Shown in pieces: positions 1 through 7,055 of a stretch of 39,696 bases of DNA. Source of the stretch: Planctomycetota bacterium (GTDB lineage Bacteria; Planctomycetota; JACQVV01); assembly GCA_016209595.1 (NCBI GenBank), contig JACQVV010000071.1:1-39696 (forward strand), written 5' to 3'. The translations under genes and the position numbers were made by a program. The notes under the pieces were generated by a model that was not told where the DNA came from, made no database searches, and saw nothing but the letters and a program-made list of their open reading frames with translations. The stretch's first letter is position 1. The number at the start of each line of letters is the position of its first letter.

Positions 1-261
1 CCCGAGTTCGTCCGGGAGCTCGTCGAGAGGGGCGCGGGTCCCCGCGCCCGACAGAAACACCTCGAGGGCGCGCGCGCGATGCCGGCCCACCACGGCCGGA
101 GCTGTGAGAGCAAACAGGACGTGAACGACGTCGCGGTTCCCGTCCTGCGCCACCGGGTCGCGACGAACTTCAAGGCGCGGGCAGAGGGGATCGACACGGT
201 GGATCTCGTCGGGAAGCTCGTGGATGCGATCCCCCGCGCCGCCGAAGCGAGGTATGCTTAG
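1..261 (+). CDS. MoxR-family AAA ATPase, C-terminal fragment (truncated by window start)
   Basis: Frame 1 is open from base 1 to TAG 259-261: PEFVRELVERGAGPRARQKHLEGARA...DVNDVAVPVLRHRVATNFKARAEGI, which resembles the MoxR lid domain (GASPRA..L...AKA...DV..VA.PVLRHR...NF.AEAEGI). Confidence 0.75.
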   Translation, partial: PEFVRELVERGAGPRARQKHLEGARAMPAHHGRSCESKQDVNDVAVPVLRHRVATNFKARAEGIDTVDLVGKLVDAIPRAAEARYA

Positions 262-297
262 CAGGACGGACAGAGGGGTTTCTCCCCGGACACCGAG

Positions 298-942
298 ATG
301 GGAATCGACGTCAACGAACGTCTCCTCGGGATGATGGCGGTCGAAAGACGCCTCATCACGGAGAAGCAGTTCACCGAGTGCCTGAACCTCCAGGATTTCT
401 TCGACCAGCGCCCGCTGGTCGATCTCCTCCTGGAAAAGGGCTACCTGACCTCGCGGCAGCTCGCGAAGCTCAAGAGCATCCTGGAGCGGGAGGTGAAGGG
501 CGAGGCGCACCAGGCCGCGCAGACCGCCGCCAAGGACCGTTTCGGGGTCCTCGCCATCCGGTCGCGGCTCCTTCGTCCCGATCAGCTCGACGAGTCGCTC
601 CGGGAACAGAAGGAACTCGCCGGGCGGGGATTCCGCATCCCCATCGGCCAGATCCTGATGAGCAAGGGTCACATGACCCCCGAGCAGGTCTGGCGGATCC
701 TCCAGGTGCAAGGGAAGAACTACATGAAGTGCGAGTCCTGCGCGGCGGCGTACACGGTGTTCAACTTCGATCCGGACGAGTTTTATCGCTGCAAGAAGTG
801 CGACGCGCTCCTTGAGGAAGCGCCGCCGGCGCCCATCCCTCGCGAGGCGATCGAACGCCGCCTCCAGACCACCGAGGAGGACCTCGAAATGCTCGACGAG
901 GACGAGGACCAGAGCCCCGGTCTGTCCGTCATCGATCTGTAG
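298..942 (+). CDS. MshEN/GspE-N-like repeat protein with C-terminal zinc ribbon
   Basis: ORF with two helical repeats of the type 'MMAVERRLITEKQFTECLNLQ' and 'LAIRSRLLRPDQLDESLREQ', then CESCAAAY...YRCKKCD (C-x2-C / C-x2-C). Confidence 0.6.
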   Translation: MGIDVNERLLGMMAVERRLITEKQFTECLNLQDFFDQRPLVDLLLEKGYLTSRQLAKLKSILEREVKGEAHQAAQTAAKDRFGVLAIRSRLLRPDQLDESLREQKELAGRGFRIPIGQILMSKGHMTPEQVWRILQVQGKNYMKCESCAAAYTVFNFDPDEFYRCKKCDALLEEAPPAPIPREAIERRLQTTEEDLEMLDEDEDQSPGLSVIDL

Positions 943-951
943 CGGCGCGCT

Positions 952-2172
952 GTGCGCGGCTTCGTCTCGTCCTTGCTCGCCTTTCTCGCCGCGGGGGCGG
1001 CATCGGGCCAGGACGCGCCCTCCCTTGACGCTCTGCTCGCCGAACTCGCGAGTCCCGACTACGAGAAGGCCGAGGAGGCGGAGATCGCCCTCGCGGAGCG
1101 GGGCGACGAGGGGCGGCTCGCGCTGGAGCGATACCTCCTGGTCGAGCTCAAGTACGAGCAGGAGATCGACCGAGGACGGCTCGGGTGCCTGATCGAGCGG
1201 CTGGGCGACGACGACTACGCGGCGCGTGAAAAGGCGGCCGCGGAGATCGCCGAGCTCGGCCCTCGAGTGCTGGGCGCCCTCGAGGCCGCACGCGGAAATG
1301 CCATGGATCCCGAAATCGCCGGACGACTGGAGCTCGCCATCGCGAGGGTCAACGGGGAGATCTGGAAATCGCTCCGAGAGCGCGCGCTCACGCTCGCCAT
1401 CCTGGCTCTCGTGCGGATCGGGTCGGCGGATTCCGCGCCCCTTCTCGTTCGCCTTGTGGGCTCCGGGGACCTTCACCTCGCACGGACGGCGGACTTCGCG
1501 CTCCGGGCGATCCTCATGGATGGGCCCGAGCCGAGCGCGCCCGGGGCTCGAACGAGTACACCCCGGGAGTGGGAGGCGTTTCTGGGCAGGAAGCGCGAGG
1601 AGCCACGAGACATCTTTGTCGTCCCGGGCACGGCCTCCGAGACTCGAAGCGTGGAGGCGAAGTGGGGCACGTGGCGCGAGCCGGAGCTGGGAAGAAGACC
1701 CCGGCTAGAAATCGAAGCCCTGGCGGCGGATATCGTCCCGCAGGGTCAGTACCCGCAGGAACCTCGCAATACGTTTGGTCGAGAAACCGTGTCGCTCGAG
1801 GACCGGATCGGTTTGATGAGCCCCTTCGGGGCGGAGCTCGCCTCGATGGAGTGGCCGATCCACCGCCTTCGCTACTTCGGACGCGACGCGCGGGGCAGAG
1901 GTCGCTTCGCGTGCTTCGCCGCCGCGAAGATCTGGTCGAGGATGGAAGTGCAGTGGGGCCTGGAACGGTTCTCTTGCTGGCTCGCCGGCGAGGTCGTGCT
2001 CGAACCCGGAACCGGCCGCCTTGTCCGATGCAACCTCGCCGGGCCAGCCGTGGGAGAGACATGGAGCCCATGTGGGCTCTCCATGGACGGCGAACACTGG
2101 GACATCGAGATAGGTCCCCTCGTCTTCGACCAAGGACTATGGTACGAGGCGGTTCCCGGGGAAGAGGAGTAG
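952..2172 (+). CDS. Secreted hypothetical protein with HEAT-like N-terminal region
   Basis: GTG start, signal peptide-like N-terminus (FVSSLLAFLAAGAASGQD) and alpha-helical repeat-like segments; 9 bp after the previous gene. Confidence 0.65.
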   Translation: MRGFVSSLLAFLAAGAASGQDAPSLDALLAELASPDYEKAEEAEIALAERGDEGRLALERYLLVELKYEQEIDRGRLGCLIERLGDDDYAAREKAAAEIAELGPRVLGALEAARGNAMDPEIAGRLELAIARVNGEIWKSLRERALTLAILALVRIGSADSAPLLVRLVGSGDLHLARTADFALRAILMDGPEPSAPGARTSTPREWEAFLGRKREEPRDIFVVPGTASETRSVEAKWGTWREPELGRRPRLEIEALAADIVPQGQYPQEPRNTFGRETVSLEDRIGLMSPFGAELASMEWPIHRLRYFGRDARGRGRFACFAAAKIWSRMEVQWGLERFSCWLAGEVVLEPGTGRLVRCNLAGPAVGETWSPCGLSMDGEHWDIEIGPLVFDQGLWYEAVPGEEE

Positions 2173-2179
2173 CCCGGGC

Positions 2180-2572
2180 TCACTCCACCGCCATGAGATC
2201 GGGATCCCGCCGATCGTTCCCTACCACGACGCGCGTCCGGCAGCCAGCCTTCCGGATCGAGATTCTCCACGGCCTCATCGTGATGGCGCCGATCAGGAGC
2301 TCGTAGGGGAGGTCGGGAGAGATGTGGAAACCGTCATGGATCTCCTTCTTGCCGATCCGGACAAGGAGGAAGATCACCCCCGTGATCCGGATGGGACCGC
2401 CCTTCGCCGTGGGGGCGAGCTCCGGTCGATCGTAGGAGAGGATCGACGAGCCGGCGGGGACGGCCGACTCGGCAATGAACGATCGAAACGTGCCCTTGTC
2501 GAACACGGCGTTGACGGTTCGCCACTGGCCCTTTAGAGCGCTTATCTGAACGGCGCGGATGGGCTTACCCAT
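2180..2572 (-). CDS. Retropepsin-like aspartyl protease family protein, atypical active-site motif
   Basis: AVFDKGTFRSFI (DTG-like position is DKG) and ELLIGAITMRPWRISI (LIG...M..W.I element). Confidence 0.55.
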   Translation of the reverse strand: MGKPIRAVQISALKGQWRTVNAVFDKGTFRSFIAESAVPAGSSILSYDRPELAPTAKGGPIRITGVIFLLVRIGKKEIHDGFHISPDLPYELLIGAITMRPWRISIRKAGCRTRVVVGNDRRDPDLMAVE

Positions 2573-2633
2573 AGTGGAAGTCTATCCGAGAAAAGTGATC
2601 GAGGTCGAGGACGGCGGGACGCGCCGACAGAGA

Positions 2634-2672
2634 GGAAAACCCCCGCGCGGAGCCGGTCGCCGCCCGGCTCCG
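2634..2672 (-). terminator. Rho-independent-like terminator of the Flp pilin gene
   Basis: Perfect 9-bp inverted repeat CGGAGCCGG (2648-2656) / CCGGCTCCG (2664-2672), 7-nt loop. On the minus strand it is followed by CGCGGGGGTTTTCC. Confidence 0.55.
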
Positions 2673-2700
2673 GCCCCGCGCGAGGCTCGTGGTTGCTTCG

Positions 2701-2916
2701 CTACGGACCGCCGCCGCCTGCGCCGGCTCCGCCGCCCGCGCCGGACCCTCCCGAGGCGTCGAGGTTGGTCTGGATGGTCCCCTTCGCCTCGGTGAACTTC
2801 CCGCCCACCGTCCCGCCGAACTCCTTCACGACGAAGAGGACGGCGATGGCGACGACGGCGATGATGATGATGTACTCGGTCATGCCCTGACCCCTTCGAA
2901 GCGCGTGGTTCTTCAT
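2701..2916 (-). CDS. Flp family type IVb pilin, normal length with Gly-rich tail
   Basis: MKNHALRRGQG|MTEYIIIIAVVAIAVLFVVKEFGGTVGGKFTEAK...: prepilin cleavage site G|xxxEY, hydrophobic helix, tail SGGSGAGGGAGAGGGGP. Confidence 0.85.
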   Translation of the reverse strand: MKNHALRRGQGMTEYIIIIAVVAIAVLFVVKEFGGTVGGKFTEAKGTIQTNLDASGGSGAGGGAGAGGGGP

Positions 2917-2975
2917 GGCTCTTCCTTTCATGGTCGTTTCATGGATCGCGTTTCGTTGAACGAGAGGGCGAGAAT

Positions 2976-2991
2976 CGCAAGGCCCGTGCCG
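2976..2991 (-). promoter_or_regulatory. Candidate sigma-54 -24/-12 promoter for Flp pilin
   Basis: Minus strand CGGCACGGGCCTTGCG against TGGCACGNNNNTTGCW: GG-N10-GC preserved, 10 of 12 informative positions match. Starts 60 nt upstream of the ATG. Confidence 0.45.
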
Positions 2992-3276
2992 CACGAAGGA
3001 CGCGGTCCGGGGAGTGGCCTCAACCCGCGCTCAGGCCGAGGATTGCGGTCGGGCGACACCTGGACGTCTGGGCGGGAGGTAGCCCGGAGCGTGCGAATCC
3101 GCACGCTTTCGCCCGCCGGAGCGTGCGCGGCGCGCACAGAGGAAAACCCGTCCGGATGGCGTGGCGCTCCTTTTCCAGTCGGGTCCTCTGCGGGCAGGAC
3201 GATCCCCTTGACCCTTGCCTCCGTGGCCGCTACAGTGGCGCCTTCCTCGCATCCCAACCGTCCGGGAGAACGAACG

Positions 3277-3477
3277 ATGGCTTCCAGATGGACTCTTTTC
3301 CTCGCCCTCCTCGCGGGCGTGTTCCTGGGCGGCTGCACGGTCGATTTCGGGAGGGGCTACGAGCGCTTCCACAACACGCTCGCGGGGAACTCGGACGAGA
3401 CGGCGCGTCCGGAGGGAGCCAGCAACGAACACGCCGCGATGATGCAGGAAGTCGAGCGCGACCAGCCGGAAGAGTAG
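3277..3477 (+). CDS. Small lipoprotein
   Basis: ATG 3277: MASRWTLFLALLAGVFLGGCTVDFGRGYERFHNTLAG..., lipobox LGGC. Confidence 0.7.
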   Translation: MASRWTLFLALLAGVFLGGCTVDFGRGYERFHNTLAGNSDETARPEGASNEHAAMMQEVERDQPEE

Positions 3478-3495
3478 GCTCCCCTCACGAAACAG

Positions 3496-5265
3496 GTGCT
3501 TTCCTTGCGGCGACCTTCGCTGTTGCCCGGGGTGACGAAGCCCGCCTCAGCCGCGCTCCTTGCCTTCCTCACCTTTGCGCTGGCGGTGCCGCTACCGGCT
3601 GACGAGGGCTCCCTCGACGAGGCCGCGCTCATTCGGCGACTCGATGAGCTCGCCGCGAAGCACCCGGGCGCGGTCGAGCTTCGCGAGATCGGGCGATCGC
3701 GCGGCGACCTGCCGATCCGGCTGGCGGTCCTCGCGACCCCGGGCGAGCGGGCGAAGGACGAACGGCCCGCGCTTCTCGTGGTCGCGGGCCTCGACGGGAG
3801 CCACCTCCTCGGGACAGAACTCGCGCTCTCGCTCGCAGAATCGCTTGCCGCCTCGACCGACGAGAAAGTCCTCGCACTTCTCTCCGGGCGAACGGTCTAC
3901 GTAATCCCACGGGGGAATCCCGATGGCGCGGCCCGCTTCCTGGCGAGCCCCGCGTCGGGGGAGAGCGGGAACGACCGCGCCATCGACGATGACCGGGACG
4001 GGCTCTCGAACGAGGACCCGCCGCGCGATCTCGACGGGGACGGCCACATCACCTCCATGCGGATCCTCGACCCCGAGGGCGACCAGGCGCCGCTCGCCGA
4101 GGAGCCCGCCCTTCTCTTCCCGGCCAACCGCTCCAGGGGGGAGCGCCCTACCTACAAGGTCTACAGGGAGGGGCTCGACTCGGACGGCGACGGAGAGATC
4201 GCCGAGGACGGCGAGAACGGTGTGAACATCGGGGTCCAGTTCCCGCACCGGTTCGGGGAGCTCGATGACGGCGCGGGGACTCACGCCGCGATGGAGCCGG
4301 AGGCGCGCGCGCTGCTTGACTTCGTCCTCGCCCACCCGACGATCGCGCTCGCGCTCACGTTGGGCCTCGACGACAGCCTCGTCGCGGACCCGAAGTCGGG
4401 GGCGCCGGAAGCCGGGAAGCCCGCCATCCTCGTCGATCCCGAGGATCTCCCCTACTACCAGGAACTCGGGAAGCTCTATCGCGAGCGGACGGGCCTCTCT
4501 GGGAAGCCCAGGGAGGTCCCGGGCGGGACCTTCCAGGAATGGGCCTACTTCCAATTCGGCATCTTCTCGCTTTCAGCGCGCGGGTGGTTCGTGCCCTCGG
4601 GGGAGAAGCCGGCCGAAGAAGTGAAGGAAGAGGGAAAGAAGGAAGGGGAAGGAGAAAAGAAGGAAGGAGAGGGAGAGAAGAAGGAGGGAGACGGGAAAGA
4701 GGAGAAGAAGGAGGAGCCCGACGAGGCCCGAAAGGCGGAGCTCGCCCGTCTCGCGCTCGCCCGGAAGTGGGAGCGCGGCTTCCGCGAGTGGACCCCCTTC
4801 GAACACCCGACGCTCGGAGCCATCGAGATCGGGGGCTTCGTTCCGGGCTTCGACACCAACCCCCCGACAACCGAGGTCGCCGGGATCGTTGAGAAGCACG
4901 CCTGGCTCGGCCCGCATCTCCTGGGGCTCCTGCCGGACGTCCACCTCGCGGATGTCGCGATCCGGGAGGCGGGTCCGGGGCTCTGGTCCGTCTCGGCCGC
5001 GGTCACGAACCGAGGCTATCTCCCTCTTGCGACCGCACAGGGGCGGCGAGCGAGCCGGCCCGACCCGGTCGTGGTCCGCCTGGCGGGGGAGTTCGAGCTC
5101 GCGGGCTCTCGGCCCGAGGGGTATCGCCAGTTCGTTGTCTGGGACCTCCCTGGCTCGGGAGGGCGGAAGGAGTTCGAATGGCTCGTGAGCGGGACGAAGT
5201 CGCTCGCCGTCGAACTCTCGAGCCGGCGCGGGTTCTCCCAGCGAGTGGAGCTCGAGGTGCGGTGA
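3496..5265 (+). CDS. M14 carboxypeptidase-like protein, predicted pseudoenzyme, with Lys/Glu-rich linker
   Basis: Aligns by eye with the downstream M14 protein (IGRSRGDLPIRLAVL, VIPRGNPDGA, DLDGDGHITSMR), but HxxE, the Asn-Arg motif, the second His and the catalytic Glu region are substituted. GTG start, signal peptide-like N-terminus. Confidence 0.75.
   Translation: MLSLRRPSLLPGVTKPASAALLAFLTFALAVPLPADEGSLDEAALIRRLDELAAKHPGAVELREIGRSRGDLPIRLAVLATPGERAKDERPALLVVAGLDGSHLLGTELALSLAESLAASTDEKVLALLSGRTVYVIPRGNPDGAARFLASPASGESGNDRAIDDDRDGLSNEDPPRDLDGDGHITSMRILDPEGDQAPLAEEPALLFPANRSRGERPTYKVYREGLDSDGDGEIAEDGENGVNIGVQFPHRFGELDDGAGTHAAMEPEARALLDFVLAHPTIALALTLGLDDSLVADPKSGAPEAGKPAILVDPEDLPYYQELGKLYRERTGLSGKPREVPGGTFQEWAYFQFGIFSLSARGWFVPSGEKPAEEVKEEGKKEGEGEKKEGEGEKKEGDGKEEKKEEPDEARKAELARLALARKWERGFREWTPFEHPTLGAIEIGGFVPGFDTNPPTTEVAGIVEKHAWLGPHLLGLLPDVHLADVAIREAGPGLWSVSAAVTNRGYLPLATAQGRRASRPDPVVVRLAGEFELAGSRPEGYRQFVVWDLPGSGGRKEFEWLVSGTKSLAVELSSRRGFSQRVELEVR
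4623..4716 (+). repeat. Polypurine/polypyrimidine tract
   Basis: 69 consecutive purines at 4623-4691, one C at 4692, then 24 more purines at 4693-4716. Confidence 0.9.
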
Positions 5266-7037
5266 GACGCGCTCTTCTCCTCCCGCTCGTGCTCGCGCTT
5301 TCGCTCGGGGGAGCCTTCGCCCAGACCTTCACGAGCCAGACGCACGAGCCCCGGGTCGAGATGGCCTGGAACCGGTATCGCTCCTACGAGGATCTCTCGG
5401 CGGCGCTCCGGCGCCTCGTCGAAGCGTACCCGCGATTCGTCGCGCTCTCCTCGATCGGGAAATCTTCCCAGGGGCGCGACTTGTGGCTCGTCACGGTCAC
5501 GAACCCCGACACCGGCGCCGACACGGCCAAGGCCGCGATCTGGATCGACGGCAACATCCACGGGAACGAGGTCCAGGGAGGGGACGCCTGCCTCTACACG
5601 ATCTGGTACCTCATGGAGTACTACGGCCGGATCGAGTCGGTGACCCGGCTCGTGGATCAAAGGACCTTCTACATCCTCCCTGTGGTGAACCCGGACGGAC
5701 GGGCCGCCTGGTTCGGCTCGCCCAATAACGCCCACTCCGCGCGCTCCGGGCAGAAACCGACCGACGAGGACAGGGACGGCGCCTTCGACGAGGACGGCTA
5801 CGACGACCTCGACGGGGATGGCGAGATCACCGAGATGAGGAAGCTCTCGCCCGAGGGCGACATGATCGAGCACCCGGACGATCCGCGGGTCCTCGTCCGC
5901 GCGCCTCGGGGGAAGCCCGGGAAGTACCTGCTCCTCGGGTCCGAAGGCGTGGACAACGACGGCGACGGGAAGGTGAACGAGGACCCGCCCGGGGGCTACG
6001 ATCTCAACCGGAACTGGCCCGGCGACTGGCAGCCCGAATACGCCCAGTACGGCGCGGGTGACTATCCCCTTTCTCATCCCGAGAGCCGGGCGATCGCCGA
6101 GTTCCTCATCGGTCACGCGAACGTCGCCGGCTTCCAGTCCTACCACAATGCGGGCGGCATGATCCTCCGTGGCCCCGGAGCCAAGGAACGCGAGGAGGCG
6201 TACCCCGCCGCGGACATCGCGGTCTACGACGCGATCGGGAAAAGCGGCGAGGAGATGCTCCCTTTCTACCGGTACATGGTGATCTGGAAGGATCTCTATT
6301 CCGTCCACGGGGGCGAGGTGACCTGGGCCTACGAGGACCTCGGGATCCTCGCGATGACGAACGAGCTCTGGTCTTCCTCCCAGATCGCGAACCGCGCCGG
6401 CGAGGACGAAGCGCCTCGCGCCGACGGGGTAGACCCCCGCTACCAGTGGATGGCGCGCGAGCGCGCCGAGAGGGAGGAGGTCGACCGGCTGCTCCTGGGC
6501 GAACCGTACGCGCCCTGGAAGGAGGTCGATCACCCGACCTACGGGAAGATCGAGGTCGGCGGCTTCCGCAGGATGTACGGCCGGGTCGCGCCCGCCTGGA
6601 TGATCGAGGAGATGCTCCACCGGAACGCCGCTTTCACTCTCTTTCACGCGAGCGAGATGCCGCGCCCCGAGATCGAGTCGGTCGAGACCCTCTCGCTCGG
6701 CGGCGGCCTCTTCCGGGTGGACCTCGCGGTCGCCAACCCTCATCTCATCCCGACGATCACGGCCCGAGCCGCACAGAAGAAAATCGGCCGGCGCGACCTC
6801 GCCGAGTTCCTGGGGGACGGAATCGAGGTCGTGGCCGGAGGGACGATCGAGGGACGGCTCCACGAGCGCTTCGTCCCGGTCGAGAAGGTCCCCTCGCGGC
6901 TCTGGTTTCCCAACGGCCTCGGCTCCCACGCGCGGCTTCGCGTGCGCTGGATCGTCTCGGGGACGGGAACCGTGCGCGTCGCCTACGACGCCGAGAGGGG
7001 CGGCCGTGTGGAGCGGGAGGTCCGGCTGGGAGAGTAG
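5262..7037 (+). CDS. M14-family zinc carboxypeptidase (secreted)
   Basis: GTG 5262 overlaps the upstream TGA (GTGA). Signal peptide RRALLLPLVLALSLGGAFAQ; GNIHGNE zinc motif, DLNRNW, SYHNAGG and the TNELW region are present. Confidence 0.85.
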   Translation: MRRALLLPLVLALSLGGAFAQTFTSQTHEPRVEMAWNRYRSYEDLSAALRRLVEAYPRFVALSSIGKSSQGRDLWLVTVTNPDTGADTAKAAIWIDGNIHGNEVQGGDACLYTIWYLMEYYGRIESVTRLVDQRTFYILPVVNPDGRAAWFGSPNNAHSARSGQKPTDEDRDGAFDEDGYDDLDGDGEITEMRKLSPEGDMIEHPDDPRVLVRAPRGKPGKYLLLGSEGVDNDGDGKVNEDPPGGYDLNRNWPGDWQPEYAQYGAGDYPLSHPESRAIAEFLIGHANVAGFQSYHNAGGMILRGPGAKEREEAYPAADIAVYDAIGKSGEEMLPFYRYMVIWKDLYSVHGGEVTWAYEDLGILAMTNELWSSSQIANRAGEDEAPRADGVDPRYQWMARERAEREEVDRLLLGEPYAPWKEVDHPTYGKIEVGGFRRMYGRVAPAWMIEEMLHRNAAFTLFHASEMPRPEIESVETLSLGGGLFRVDLAVANPHLIPTITARAAQKKIGRRDLAEFLGDGIEVVAGGTIEGRLHERFVPVEKVPSRLWFPNGLGSHARLRVRWIVSGTGTVRVAYDAERGGRVEREVRLGE

Positions 7038-7055
7038 CGCGGGAGACGGGAGCGG

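Noticed and set aside
5016-6929. 637-aa ORF on the minus strand
   Set aside because: Antisense to the M14 carboxypeptidase gene; biased composition without motifs.
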